DNA of 64,000 bases from Vibrio navarrensis (GCF_015767675.1 NZ_CP065218.1:248001-312000); one strand, 5' to 3'; numbered from the stretch's first letter, positions 19,027 through 27,822 are shown. Notes: a model not told the origin generated them from the sequence alone. A program made the numbers and translations.

Positions 19027-19918
19027 TGGTGTCGCTGTCGTTGCCATTGGGGGCTTCACTCTCTGTTATGCCAAGCAGGCGCGCCATTGCTTCATCACCG
19101 AGCTGCACATGCAGCAACTGATAGAGATTGGTGAATGATTGATACGCCTCTCGCCAATACGCCGCCAGCGGTTGGCTGCGTCTGACACCTTGCCAATGAT
19201 GTTGATAGCTTTCATGGAAATGGCGTTGAGTCCGCTGGGTCAGGTTATCTGCCAACCGTTGCCATAATGGTTCACTTTGCACCAGCCACAGCAGATTAAT
19301 CCAGTCGCTGGCCTCAGCTTCACGCAGTAACGCTTGTAACTGTGCATCGCTTAAATGGGCGAACAAAAAAGCGGCGCGCCACGGGGTTTGCTCGCCGGGC
19401 GCGTGGTTCTCTAACTCTTGTTGTAGCTGAGCGTCCGTGAATGGCTGCCAAACTAATGGTGCAAGCGGATACTCTCTTTCGCGCGCCTGCTCTGCCTCTT
19501 CCAAAGCCGCTTGCCATTCAAAACCGAGTGACGCGAGCATGATGTCGCGCAGATAATCACGTGGCCTGCCCTCGCTCAGTGCCAGCATACCATCGCTAAA
19601 CAACAGCAGCGCCAGTTGTTCAAACGCCGAAAAAGGCTGATTCAACAACCCTCTCTGGCATACTTGCGCCACTGCGCTGGCATCATGCCCCCACAGCAAA
19701 AGTTCGATCACTTTGTCACAATAACTTTGTGCAGCTTGGCTCAAAACCGGTTCGACAAAGGGTTGATGCGCCACTTCCAGCACCAACCAACCTTGGCGAG
19801 CCACTAAATCGCGATAGTGCAGTACCTGCTGCACTATAGGCAGCAGCGAAGCCCTTTGCGCTTGGTTTAACGCCTGAATATTTCTGTGTGTCGCTTCACT
19901 TAGCGAGAGTTGGCTCAT
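19016..19918 (-). CDS. Hypothetical 300-aa helical protein of the accessory cluster
   Basis: A protein I do not recognise. It is rich in Leu, Ala, Gln and Glu, has no signal peptide or membrane segment, and looks all-helical (HEAT/TPR-like solenoid is possible). Glutamine-rich stretches such as DAQLQQELENHAPGEQ and DAQLQALLREAE repeat a motif around residues 175-215. It is 26 bp downstream of the HD hydrolase gene and overlaps the secreted TPR gene, so these are co-transcribed. It may be the cytosolic partner of the HD enzyme or of the AAA+ ATPase; that is inference from position only. Confidence 0.65.
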   Translation of the reverse strand: MSQLSLSEATHRNIQALNQAQRASLLPIVQQVLHYRDLVARQGWLVLEVAHQPFVEPVLSQAAQSYCDKVIELLLWGHDASAVAQVCQRGLLNQPFSAFEQLALLLFSDGMLALSEGRPRDYLRDIMLASLGFEWQAALEEAEQAREREYPLAPLVWQPFTDAQLQQELENHAPGEQTPWRAAFLFAHLSDAQLQALLREAEASDWINLLWLVQSEPLWQRLADNLTQRTQRHFHESYQHHWQGVRRSQPLAAYWREAYQSFTNLYQLLHVQLGDEAMARLLGITESEAPNGNDSDTNGH

Positions 19919-19944
19919 GCGCTTTTCACTCCATTCATTTACTG

Positions 19945-20514
19945 CTACTCAGCTTGCGGTGAACAAAACGCCGCGTAATCGGCAATGCGTGCGCTTAATC
20001 GCTGCGCAGCGCCTGCATCGGCACGGCCCAAGGCATCCAAAATGCGCTGCGCTTCATCGCGATAGGCAGCAATTTTTTCACGGCTCCAGTGGTGTGGCGG
20101 TGGCGATAAGTTGGTGATGCGATCGCACAGCTTCACCAGCCATATTTCATCTGGCTGCTGTTGTATCCTCGCCAGTGAATCGGCCATTTGCGCTGCCTTA
20201 TCGCCTACCTGCTTATTTTTGCTCAGTGCCAACACGCCTTGCGCCACTTGCTCCCCAAACGCTTCTTCCACTTGCTGATAACGGGTTGAAGTATCTTCAA
20301 TCACATCATGCAGCAGCGCCACTTGCAGTGCTAAACGGCCATCAAGATCGGGGCGCGATTTAAGTGCATGCATCACCTCCATTGCCACTGCGCCTAAATG
20401 CACACAATAAGGCAAGTGCTCATCATGCCGTCGGCCTTTGAAGGTTTGCCCAGCATGGGCGCGCGCTGCAAAGTACCACGCGGCTAAGTAATCATCGGGG
20501 TTCCAGTTCATCAT
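19945..20514 (-). CDS. Small HD-domain hydrolase, MESH1/SpoT-hydrolase-like
   Basis: A 189-residue stand-alone HD enzyme. The motifs match the (p)ppGpp-hydrolase domain of SpoT and MESH1: HAGQTFKG (residue 20 on), the ligand His in YCVHLGAVAME (His39), ALLHDVIEDT (His69-Asp70, with Glu73-Asp74 as the catalytic pair) and VKLCDRITNL (Asp131). It has no synthetase or TGS/ACT domain. It could hydrolyse (p)ppGpp, NADPH or another nucleotide. It lies inside a cluster of envelope proteins, which is unusual. Two ATGs (20514 and 20511) are possible; the second has better spacing from AGGA. Confidence 0.82.
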   Translation of the reverse strand: MMNWNPDDYLAAWYFAARAHAGQTFKGRRHDEHLPYCVHLGAVAMEVMHALKSRPDLDGRLALQVALLHDVIEDTSTRYQQVEEAFGEQVAQGVLALSKNKQVGDKAAQMADSLARIQQQPDEIWLVKLCDRITNLSPPPHHWSREKIAAYRDEAQRILDALGRADAGAAQRLSARIADYAAFCSPQAE

Positions 20515-20567
20515 CTGTCCTACTTGCTTACACTTACCTCAGCATGCCACCTTTAACCTTGCCTTTA

Positions 20568-21167
20568 TCACCACACTTTCGGTACAAACTGGCAGCGCAG
20601 TTGACCGCGCAGCCAGTTATCTTGCTGGATGGTTTGGCGCAAACCTCGGTGGTAGTCGTTAAAGGTGCCGAGCATCAGCGCGCACTCTTGGCGGCGGCTG
20701 TTTTCATGGCGGCACAGGCTGAGGGTTTGGCCATCAAACTGTGCGTAGAGGGTGAAACTATAACGGCCATCTGCGGTGCTTTGTTTCACCGCTTGCGCCG
20801 GTTGCTTCGCCAAGAGATCGAGCGCCAAGGGCTCGCTCGTGCGCCATTTTTTATTAAAGTACAGCTCACTGTTTTGCAGCACGCATTGCACCCGCTCGCC
20901 ATACTTGGCGTTTTCACGCGCCAACTCCAGCTGCGCTTGCTGCTCTTTCAGCGCTTGTTCGCGTGCTTGTTGCTCGGCCAAACGGCGCGCTTCACGTTGC
21001 CTATCCAACTCGGCTTGTTTTAGCTGCGCGTCATATTGCTGCTCGGGGGTTAATGCCAGCCATTGGGCTTCACTCATTCCTAATGGGTAACTGGCGCACG
21101 CCGTCAGCAGCAAAGCGCACACCACACAGCTCAAATAGGGTTTGAGTGGGTTTAAGCGAGGTTTCAT
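20568..21167 (-). CDS. Coiled-coil lipoprotein of the accessory cluster
   Basis: A 199-residue protein with a lipoprotein signal (ALLLTACAS, lipid-anchored Cys about residue 24). A charged, glutamine-rich coiled coil covers about residues 45-90, and a C-terminal domain carries four cysteines (CVLQN, CRHEN, ECALML, LRCQF) that could form disulphides. Its general layout (membrane anchor, Ala/Gln/Glu coiled coil, small cysteine-bearing domain) resembles the protein at 23472-24002, although there is no close sequence match. The position in the operon suggests an envelope complex. Confidence 0.72.
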   Translation of the reverse strand: MKPRLNPLKPYLSCVVCALLLTACASYPLGMSEAQWLALTPEQQYDAQLKQAELDRQREARRLAEQQAREQALKEQQAQLELARENAKYGERVQCVLQNSELYFNKKWRTSEPLALDLLAKQPAQAVKQSTADGRYSFTLYAQFDGQTLSLCRHENSRRQECALMLGTFNDYHRGLRQTIQQDNWLRGQLRCQFVPKVW

Positions 21168-21226
21168 TTTGCTTCTCTATAGTGATGCAATTCAATGCGC
21201 AGTTAGACACCGCTACATTAGGTATC

Positions 21227-23455
21227 TTAACGTCCATCGCGAACGAAACGAACACGGCTTTCAGCCCCTCCTATCAATTCGTCCACTACTGCACCATCTC
21301 CAAAATAAACTCCCCATCCTCCTATCGCTGTATCTCGATAAATAAATGGTGATGAAGACCAATACGATTGATTGCCTGTATTAGGAAAGGCAATTAAATT
21401 AATGGTTGGTTTCTGATAACTCTCACCACGGCATTGACCAGCTAACTTATTTGAAAACATAGAATAATAAAAATAAGTATCAAACAATTGATTAATAAAA
21501 TTACTCGAAAAATGACGACCTTCAGAGCATAAAACTAACGACTCTAGCTCATCAATTGTGGGTAAGCGCCAAGCCGTTGAGCCTGCAAAATTGTGCTTTA
21601 GCTTTATTGCGTCACGCCATTTATATTCTTTCGCCTCACCGTTGCAAGTTTTGCCATCCCAGCTTTGACCTAGGCCACAGCGCATCCAAGTAAGGTTGGT
21701 TTCTTTGTCATATACCGTTCCATTCGGATTAACCACATATTGGTTCACGGTTGCAGGCGGCTCTTTTTGTTCAGAAGAAGGGAGCACTGGTTTAGGTGTA
21801 CTTGGATTAGCTTCGGCTCGCACCAAACGGACGTGGTAGTCGTTGAGCTTATTGTCGTTGTCGACGTCACCACCGTAGAAGTTGACGCTCCACGCGCGGT
21901 TACTATTGCTGGCATCGGGCGAAGACGACCAATAATAACTAAAACTATCTGACATGTTGGGAAAAGCCCTGATGTTGATGGTCGGTTTTTGGTAGTTGTT
22001 ACCAAGACATAAGCCATTGGTATCATTTACATACTTACCATTGGGACGCACTGAAGGCTTACGCCCGTTCGAGCAGTAAACCAATGAATCCAGCTCATCA
22101 ATTGTGGGTAAGCGCCAAGCGGTTGAGCCCGCAAACTGGTGTGTTAGTTTGGTTGCGTCATTCCATGTATATTTTTTCGCTTCACCAGTGCAGGTTTTGC
22201 CATCCCAGCTTTGACCTAGGCTGCAGCGCATCCAAGTAAGGTTGGTTTCTTTGTCATATACCGTTCCATTCGGATTAACCACATATTGGTTCACGGTTGC
22301 AGGCGGCTCTTTTTGTTCAGAAGAAGAGAACGCTGGTTTAAGTGTACTTGGATTTGATTCGGCTCGCACCAAACGGACGCGGTGGTTGTAGCTCTTATGG
22401 TTGTTGTCGACGCGACCAGTCTCGAAGTCGACGAGCCACGCGTAGTAACTTTTATTGTAGAAATAGGGCGAAGACGACCAATAAGCATAATCCAGCGTGT
22501 TAGGAAAAGCCCTGATGTTGATGGTCGGCTCTTGGTAGTTACCAAGGCAAAAGCCATTGGTATCCCCCACATACTCACCATTGGGGCGCTCTGAAGGCTT
22601 GCGCCCTTTTGAGCAGTAGACTAAGGAATCCAGCTCTTCAATTGTGGGTAGGCGCCAAGCGGTTGAGCCCGCAAAATTGTGCGTTAGCTTGGTTGCGTCA
22701 TGCCATGTATATTTTTTCGCCTCACCGTTGCAGGTTTTGCCATCCCAGCTTTGACCTAGGCTACAGCGCATCCAAACCAGCTGAGTTTGTTTATCAAACA
22801 CGGTGCCATCAAGGTTGTCGTAATAACGGTTAGCGATAAGCGGAAAGGTCTCTATACGTGCGTTAACCTGCTGAACATATTTCCCTTGTGGGAAACGCTT
22901 TAAATACTCTCGTGCAGTTTCTATTGTGGTGGATTTTTCAAAATACAACGTTTCAATCTTTTGCCTAACTTCAATCGAATACTTGCCATTGGGATATAGC
23001 TTGAGATATTCATTCACACCCGACAAGTCGGTTGCGTTTTTGTAAATCGTATATTCTAAATTTTCACTCACTTGTTGAGCATATTTCCCTTGTGGGAAAC
23101 GCTTTAAATACTCTTGCGCATCTGCAATTTTGGTGATTTTTTTGTAGTAATAGTTTTCGCCGTAGATCTGTTGTAGATCAAACTTAACCCGCTTATTGAC
23201 GTTTTCAGCCAACATCAGGCTTTGGCTGCCTTCAAGGTAACTGGCATCGGCAAAGATTTTGTTCACCGAAATGTCGGTTTGCCCAGCGTGGGTCATAATA
23301 TCCAACGGGCAATCTCCGATGGGCTTGCCGTTTAAGGTGATGGCGACACCTTGATCATTAAACTCACCGCAATCAATACGCAGTGCCACATTGGGTTCAG
23401 GCTGACAGGCGGTGATGGTTAGCGCCGCTATGGGAAGGAATATTTTTTTCATCAT
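21227..23455 (-). CDS. Lipoprotein with three DUF1566 (Lcl C-terminal, C-type-lectin-like) domains
   Basis: A 742-residue protein. The signal MMKKIFLPIAALTITACQPEP has a lipobox Cys about residue 17. An N-terminal beta-rich region is followed by three short repeats containing YLKRFPQGKY or its variant (about residues 95-205). Three DUF1566 domains follow, each opening with WMRCxLGQSWDGKTC and ending WSSSP...VR(L/F)VR. Domains 1 and 2 are nearly identical in DNA except inside an 84-87 bp segment near each domain's C-end; domain 3 has diverged. DUF1566 is a ligand-binding fold and a known target family of diversity-generating retroelements. I start at 23455 because the longer frame overlaps the upstream gene. 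Confidence 0.83.
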   Translation of the reverse strand: MMKKIFLPIAALTITACQPEPNVALRIDCGEFNDQGVAITLNGKPIGDCPLDIMTHAGQTDISVNKIFADASYLEGSQSLMLAENVNKRVKFDLQQIYGENYYYKKITKIADAQEYLKRFPQGKYAQQVSENLEYTIYKNATDLSGVNEYLKLYPNGKYSIEVRQKIETLYFEKSTTIETAREYLKRFPQGKYVQQVNARIETFPLIANRYYDNLDGTVFDKQTQLVWMRCSLGQSWDGKTCNGEAKKYTWHDATKLTHNFAGSTAWRLPTIEELDSLVYCSKGRKPSERPNGEYVGDTNGFCLGNYQEPTINIRAFPNTLDYAYWSSSPYFYNKSYYAWLVDFETGRVDNNHKSYNHRVRLVRAESNPSTLKPAFSSSEQKEPPATVNQYVVNPNGTVYDKETNLTWMRCSLGQSWDGKTCTGEAKKYTWNDATKLTHQFAGSTAWRLPTIDELDSLVYCSNGRKPSVRPNGKYVNDTNGLCLGNNYQKPTINIRAFPNMSDSFSYYWSSSPDASNSNRAWSVNFYGGDVDNDNKLNDYHVRLVRAEANPSTPKPVLPSSEQKEPPATVNQYVVNPNGTVYDKETNLTWMRCGLGQSWDGKTCNGEAKEYKWRDAIKLKHNFAGSTAWRLPTIDELESLVLCSEGRHFSSNFINQLFDTYFYYSMFSNKLAGQCRGESYQKPTINLIAFPNTGNQSYWSSSPFIYRDTAIGGWGVYFGDGAVVDELIGGAESRVRFVRDGR
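21815..21931 (-). repeat. DUF1566 hypervariable cassette, domain 2 of the triple-DUF1566 lipoprotein
   Basis: On the coding strand a conserved 15-bp flank (TGGTCGTCTTCGCCC) and a conserved 18-bp flank (GTCCGTTTGGTGCGAGCC) enclose 84 variable bases. Both flanks are base-identical at 22361-22480, 31485-31601 and 32156-32272. Confidence 0.75.
22361..22480 (-). repeat. DUF1566 hypervariable cassette, domain 1 of the triple-DUF1566 lipoprotein
   Basis: Same flanks as at 21815-21931, enclosing 87 bases. After the shared GCG TGG, 12 of 19 codons differ from domain 2. All 12 change the amino acid, and 11 keep the third base, mostly C. Confidence 0.75.
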
Positions 23456-23471
23456 GATGATCAACTCTTTT

Positions 23472-24002
23472 TTATAAATTGGCACAAACGGCTTGGTAGT
23501 AAGCGGTATAAGAACGGTAGTAACGCGGTGCATCACTACCATACCAACCCACAGCGGAGTCAAACATTGCAAAGAGACTATTTTTCTTTCTCTCTTGGCC
23601 ATTTCCATTGACACAAATAACGTCACAGTTAATCGAATTATCACTATAGCTATTACAGTATTGTGTCTCTCTTAACTGCCAGTTGCGTGAGTTTTGCGCA
23701 TACATTTGCTGCTTTTGTTGCTGAGCTTGATTGGCGCGCTCTTGAGCGGCTTGCGCCTCTTTTTTAGCTTGGGCGGCTTGTGCTAACGCTTGCTCCGCTT
23801 GTTGCTTGGCTTTAAGTGCTGCTTGCTTTTCTGCCTCGGCACGCTCTTCCGCTTCCAACGCATCAAAATAGGCACTGGCCTGCTGTAAGCGGTTAACTTT
23901 CGGTTTGCTGAACTCTTGATAGGCAAAGTAACCCGCAATGCCGACCACCAACAACGCGATGATCCAGTTTTGCGGAACTTGCCAAAAGGGCTTTTTACTC
24001 AT
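23472..24002 (-). CDS. Single-pass membrane coiled-coil protein
   Basis: A 176-residue protein. One membrane helix (about residues 14-32, IIALLVVGIAGYFAYQ) is followed by a long Ala/Gln/Glu/Lys coiled coil (about 40-105) and a C-terminal domain with paired cysteines (QYCNSYS, NCDVICVNG, AVCANL). It is probably a type II inner-membrane protein reaching into the periplasm. ATG 24002 follows AGAGAACATTCC; the track's earlier start at 24038 adds 12 unlikely residues. It is first in the downstream operon (24002 to 17863). A 54-bp upstream segment (24033-24086) recurs at 27751-27804. Confidence 0.75.
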   Translation of the reverse strand: MSKKPFWQVPQNWIIALLVVGIAGYFAYQEFSKPKVNRLQQASAYFDALEAEERAEAEKQAALKAKQQAEQALAQAAQAKKEAQAAQERANQAQQQKQQMYAQNSRNWQLRETQYCNSYSDNSINCDVICVNGNGQERKKNSLFAMFDSAVGWYGSDAPRYYRSYTAYYQAVCANL

Positions 24003-24032
24003 GGAATGTTCTCTATTAGCTTTAAATGTGAA

Positions 24033-24086
24033 TAACATACTCTCTATTGATAATTTTAATCAATGTGTTACATCATCAAATGGCAT
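24033..24086 (-). repeat. 54-bp leader repeat, copy A
   Basis: This segment, 31-84 bp upstream of the coiled-coil gene start, matches 27751-27804 at 46 of 54 positions by eye. It is AT-rich and probably carries the promoter of the 24002-17863 operon. Confidence 0.65.
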
Positions 24087-24114
24087 GGCTTCTCTCTGCT
24101 TAATGTGATCCTGT

Positions 24115-25077
24115 TTAAAAAAATCCCATGCGGCGTTTTTTGCCGGTGGGGTGTTGCTCTAGATAACGGGCTAGTTCATCAAATACGCCGCTGTGATTGG
24201 CGTATTCCACGACCTGCTTGGCCGATTCAAACCACTCTAGAGTGCTTGGCTGACGCTGGCGAATGTGCTCGCTGAGATCGGCCATGGTGATGGTGCTGTC
24301 TTGTCCGGTGCGCAGAATTTGCTCTATCACTTGCTCACTCACGGCATCGACCCAGCCTTTAAGATCCGCACCGGAATGCCCCTCACTAAGCTCAGCAAGC
24401 TGGCGGTAGTCGAGCGGTTCAATCGGTAAATCAGCGAGTAAACGTTGCAAAATATCTTGCCGCGCTTTGGCATCTGGCGGGCTTACAAATAAGGTGAGAT
24501 CAAAACGCCCCGGGCGACGAAAGGCGGAATCCACATCCCACGGTGCGTTGGTTGCGCCAATCACCAATAGGTTTTCATTGTCGCTTTCTACGCCATCCAA
24601 CTCTGCCAGAAAGTGGTTGATGGTGGTGGTCAGTGAGGTGTGGCGCAGCAGCTCGCGCTTGCGGCCGAGGGCATCAATTTCATCAATAAAAATCACTGCC
24701 GGTTTGTGGGCTCGCGCCGTCGCAAACAGGGCTTGGATATTTTTCTCACTGTTACCAAGGTACATATCCAAAATATCGTCGATGCTGACGTTGAAAAACG
24801 CGGCGTGACACTCACCCGCGATGGCGCGAGCAAAGTAGGTTTTTCCGCAGCCCGGCGGCCCGTAAAGCAGCAAACCTCCGCCTGCGGATTTGTTAAAACG
24901 TTTAAACAGCGCAGGGTTTTTAAAGGGCTCGATAATTTTCATTCTTGCTTGCTGTTTTAGCTCATCCAAACCGCCAACGTGTGAAAAATCAACGAAATAT
25001 TTGCTACTCAGCGGGCTAAAGTGGCGCGCTGTCGGGGGCGAGTTGTCCGCGGGTAGCGGCTCGGCTTGTTCATTCAT
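24115..25077 (-). CDS. AAA+ ATPase, Vps4/katanin/FtsH-like, single domain
   Basis: A 320-residue cytosolic ATPase. Walker A GPPGCGKT (residues 73-80), an aromatic-hydrophobic pore loop (DMYLGNSEKN, Tyr105 area), Walker B VIFIDEID (128-135), sensor-1 GATN (Asn177) and the second region of homology with arginine fingers (AFRRPGRFD, 186-193) are all intact. It is thus a classic-clade AAA unfoldase/remodeller. It lacks a protease domain and any membrane anchor. It overlaps the TPR membrane-protein gene by 8 bp and is last in a four-gene overlapping operon. Its client is unknown; the adjacent TPR and membrane proteins are the natural candidates. Confidence 0.88.
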   Translation of the reverse strand: MNEQAEPLPADNSPPTARHFSPLSSKYFVDFSHVGGLDELKQQARMKIIEPFKNPALFKRFNKSAGGGLLLYGPPGCGKTYFARAIAGECHAAFFNVSIDDILDMYLGNSEKNIQALFATARAHKPAVIFIDEIDALGRKRELLRHTSLTTTINHFLAELDGVESDNENLLVIGATNAPWDVDSAFRRPGRFDLTLFVSPPDAKARQDILQRLLADLPIEPLDYRQLAELSEGHSGADLKGWVDAVSEQVIEQILRTGQDSTITMADLSEHIRQRQPSTLEWFESAKQVVEYANHSGVFDELARYLEQHPTGKKRRMGFF

Positions 25078-26143
25078 CGGGGGTTTCCTTGGTATTCGTC
25101 AATCCGCGCCAACCTTTGGCTTTCCACACTTTCCAACTGGCTCTGCAAACCTGCCAACATTGGCTTGGTGAGTGGGCGGTGAGTTTATGTTGCAGCCAAG
25201 CCAGTAAGCGACTTAGCCAATAAGCGTTCAGCGTTAATACTGCGGCAATCCCGCCACTGATTAAGAAAGTGATGAGATCCCACTCTTGCGGCGGAAAAAC
25301 CTGCGTTAACATCAGCAGCATAAGGCCAAGCGCGGGGATCCTCTCATCCCAGCTAAATACCCAAACGGTAAGGGCAAAACTGACCAACAGTAACCCTACC
25401 CTGATCCCACCCAAGAGATCTTCGCTGGCTAAATACGGCCATAGGTGGGTCGTGATGCCGAGCAGCGCCAACACGGCATACGCGAGCCCCGCTTGGATCT
25501 GGCGACGCACCTGTTGATTGAGTTGCTGTGCCACTTCGTGGTTGAGGGGATCAAAGCGTAAAATTTGCTGCAACAGGCGCTGCTTTTGCCAAGGGGAGGT
25601 ACTGTATTGCGCCAACAACTCCAGCGCGAAGGCATCTTGTGGCTGGTGCTGTAGATGCTCACGCAAGAGGGTTTTGGCTAAATCAGGGCGCAAACAGAGC
25701 GAGCCATACAACTGCGCAAGATGCAGCCGCGCTTCGCGATGCCAAGGGTCGAGCGACAGCGCTTCAAGCAAATGGAACTGCGCTTTGCCAATCTGCTGCT
25801 GATGGAGCATCACCTGCGCAAGATTATCGTGGTTGTCGGCATCATGATACGCCAACGATAACGCGCGTTGAGCACACTGCTCTGCTTGTGTTAGCCGATT
25901 GAGACGCAGCGCGATTTGGGTTTTAATGAGCCAGAAAAAACTGTGTGAATGGCATTGGCTTTGCAGCCGCTGCGCCGCTTGATCCACCTCATCAAAGGCT
26001 TGTTGGCTATAGAGTGCTAACAAATGGTAAAGCGCTGCCGCCACATCGGTATGATCACTGGCGAGTTGGCGCTGCGTTTCATCAAGCAGTTGTTGGTAGC
26101 GGTTAAGTTGATACAAGAGCTCCAAGCGGTCAATATGCTCCAT
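25070..26143 (-). CDS. TPR protein with C-terminal membrane domain
   Basis: A 357-residue protein. TPR-like helical repeats fill about residues 1-215 (for example AEQCAQRALSLAYHDADNHD and HREARLHLAQLYGSLCLRPD). Four hydrophobic segments follow (about 218-320), then a basic tail. The TPR part probably faces the cytosol, where the AAA+ ATPase encoded immediately downstream would meet it. The start ATG 26143 overlaps the previous gene's TGA (TGATG) and follows GAGGGA. Confidence 0.75.
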   Translation of the reverse strand: MEHIDRLELLYQLNRYQQLLDETQRQLASDHTDVAAALYHLLALYSQQAFDEVDQAAQRLQSQCHSHSFFWLIKTQIALRLNRLTQAEQCAQRALSLAYHDADNHDNLAQVMLHQQQIGKAQFHLLEALSLDPWHREARLHLAQLYGSLCLRPDLAKTLLREHLQHQPQDAFALELLAQYSTSPWQKQRLLQQILRFDPLNHEVAQQLNQQVRRQIQAGLAYAVLALLGITTHLWPYLASEDLLGGIRVGLLLVSFALTVWVFSWDERIPALGLMLLMLTQVFPPQEWDLITFLISGGIAAVLTLNAYWLSRLLAWLQHKLTAHSPSQCWQVCRASWKVWKAKGWRGLTNTKETPDE

Positions 26144-26553
26144 CACCCATTCCCTCGGCTTGGATTCACCAGCTCAATGCAGCCTTGGCAGCGATAGTGC
26201 ATGCAGGCAAGGCTCAGCAGGTACGGCACAATAAAATAGTCAGGATTGATTGGAATGGTCGCCACCATCATGGCGATCCCCACCCCTTGCACTGCCCACA
26301 ACTTGCGCGGCGGGTAGTAGTGCTTCCACATCGCCCATGCCCCATTTAACCCAAATAGCAGTATTAGCAACACCAACCAATACAGGGGCAAGGTAAACTG
26401 TTTGAGCCAGATGGTCATAAAAGTGAGGTGGCAAAGTACCAGCAACAAATGCCACAGCAGCGTGCGTAAGGTTAAGCTCATCACTAATCGAAGTTGCGCC
26501 AACGAATCGGACTGCGTGCGTAACAGGGTAAAGAGTGTGCGAGGTAACATCAT
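26143..26553 (-). CDS. Polytopic membrane protein, 136 aa
   Basis: An inner-membrane protein of unknown family with about four hydrophobic segments (LRTLLWHLLLVLCHLTFMTI, YWLVLLILLFGLNGAWAMW, VGIAMMVATI, IVPYLLSLACM). A short cysteine pair (CMHYRCQGC) occurs near the C-end. I start it at 26553, where ATGA overlaps the upstream stop and AGGA sits 9 bases before it; longer versions are possible. It is the second gene of the overlapping four-gene operon ending with the AAA+ ATPase. Confidence 0.65.
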   Translation of the reverse strand: MMLPRTLFTLLRTQSDSLAQLRLVMSLTLRTLLWHLLLVLCHLTFMTIWLKQFTLPLYWLVLLILLFGLNGAWAMWKHYYPPRKLWAVQGVGIAMMVATIPINPDYFIVPYLLSLACMHYRCQGCIELVNPSRGNG

Positions 26554-27635
26554 GGCTGCCATTCCTGCTGTGAGTACAACTGCCACACGGTTAGGCAAGG
26601 TGCTTTACCTTGATAACAGCGCAAACGATGTTGATTTTTGCCTGAAATGGCACTCAACTGAGGCTCTAGCGCAGCCTGTTGCCGCAAATACTGTACGCTG
26701 CGCTGCATGATGGCTTTATCGTCAGGGTAATAATCAATATCGTCGATTTGTTGCAACTTCGCTTCGGCGTACGCTATGGCCTCGGTTTTATCTAAACCAA
26801 ACAGTGTGATAAAGCCCAAATACTCATCGATATGCGCGATGATGTTGTCTTGCCATATGCGGGCATCGAGCAGTTCAAATCGGATCACCTGCGGCCACAC
26901 CTTGGCGGCACTTTGCACATCACCACGCGCAAGGTATTGATCGATTTGGTGCTCTAACAGCAGAGCAAAAAAGTCATCAATAACAATGCCTTTGCCGCTG
27001 CCATTGTCGGTAAGGTAGATCGGCACAGCCGTGAGGGAGCCATCATTCTTGACCCGCTTCGCCCATTGCAAGCAGTGCTGTTCACTTGGCCAATCTGCCC
27101 ACGGCCACCAAGGCTGGCTCACTTTTAGCTGATGATCCAATTGCTGAAACTGTTCAAGCTGTTTTGCCATACGTTTTTTCAGCCAAGCACTAAAGGTGAT
27201 GCTTTGCTCTGCAGTGCTGCGTTGCAAGAGCGTTTGCAACTCGCCACGTAAAAATGGCCGCTCCTGCTTAAAACGAAAGCGTTCGTTCAGCAGTGCAAGG
27301 CGGCTTTGCAGATAAGCCTGCTGGGAAAACTCATTCTGCTTTTGCAGCACTTCTTGCAATAGCTGGTTATCGTAAGCGAGATAAGGCAAGGGCCAATCGT
27401 CTTCACCTTGGCACAGTGCCAGCGCATACTGTTTCTGCGCCCGAGGGATGAGGCGGGCATACTCGCCCTGTTCAAGGTTTAAATAATAAGGCACAGGCAT
27501 AGGAGATAAAGGGTCGCTGTCCGTAGCCATTGCCACATCACGCTCTGGCATGCTCAGCGCATAAACCACAGCGCTGAGTAACCCTATACCCTGCATAACG
27601 AACCCAAGCCTTTTTGTTTGCTTCCATTGCGGCAT
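26550..27635 (-). CDS. Single-pass membrane protein, 361 aa, unknown family
   Basis: A protein I do not recognise. One membrane helix is near the N-terminus (about residues 10-27, LGFVMQGIGLLSAVVYALS). A large soluble helical domain follows, rich in Gln, Leu and Trp. It ends with a cysteine pair (LRCYQGKAPCLTVW), suggesting a periplasmic domain with a disulphide. It is the first gene of the overlapping operon 27635-24115 and overlaps the next gene by ATGA. Nothing enzymatic is visible. Confidence 0.65.
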   Translation of the reverse strand: MPQWKQTKRLGFVMQGIGLLSAVVYALSMPERDVAMATDSDPLSPMPVPYYLNLEQGEYARLIPRAQKQYALALCQGEDDWPLPYLAYDNQLLQEVLQKQNEFSQQAYLQSRLALLNERFRFKQERPFLRGELQTLLQRSTAEQSITFSAWLKKRMAKQLEQFQQLDHQLKVSQPWWPWADWPSEQHCLQWAKRVKNDGSLTAVPIYLTDNGSGKGIVIDDFFALLLEHQIDQYLARGDVQSAAKVWPQVIRFELLDARIWQDNIIAHIDEYLGFITLFGLDKTEAIAYAEAKLQQIDDIDYYPDDKAIMQRSVQYLRQQAALEPQLSAISGKNQHRLRCYQGKAPCLTVWQLYSQQEWQP

Positions 27636-27664
27636 CCGTGCCTACTCTTATTTTTATACCCTAA

Positions 27665-27685
27665 AGTGCGCCACAAAGGCGCACT
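27665..27685. terminator. Hairpin AGTGCGCC-N5-GGCGCACT after the DUF1566 tail remnant
   Basis: A perfect 8-bp stem with a 5-base loop lies about 22 bp downstream (minus strand) of the residual DUF1566 3' flank. It could be an old terminator or the post-variable-region hairpin seen in some retroelements; there is no T-run. Confidence 0.45.
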
Positions 27686-27707
27686 GCCAAAAAACCAATC
27701 ACTGTCC

Positions 27708-27722
27708 GGCTCGCACCAAGCG
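27708..27722 (-). pseudogene. Residual 3' end of a DUF1566 gene
   Basis: The coding-strand flank that closes every variable DUF1566 cassette (TTGGTGCGAGCC) survives here. It is followed, as in the gene at 32147, by GGACAG and then TGATTGG, so the local frame reads LVRAGQ-stop. Nothing of the rest of the domain remains. Confidence 0.6.
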
Positions 27723-27750
27723 CCATTTATAAATCACGTTCAATAATCAC

Positions 27751-27804
27751 TAACATACTTGCTATTGATAAAGTTAATCACTGCGTTGCATCATCAAATT
27801 GCAT
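27751..27804 (-). repeat. 54-bp leader repeat, copy B
   Basis: Matches copy A (24033-24086) at 46 of 54 positions. It now sits next to a DUF1566 tail instead of an intact gene. Confidence 0.65.
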
Positions 27805-27822
27805 TATTGTTTACTGCCTTCG

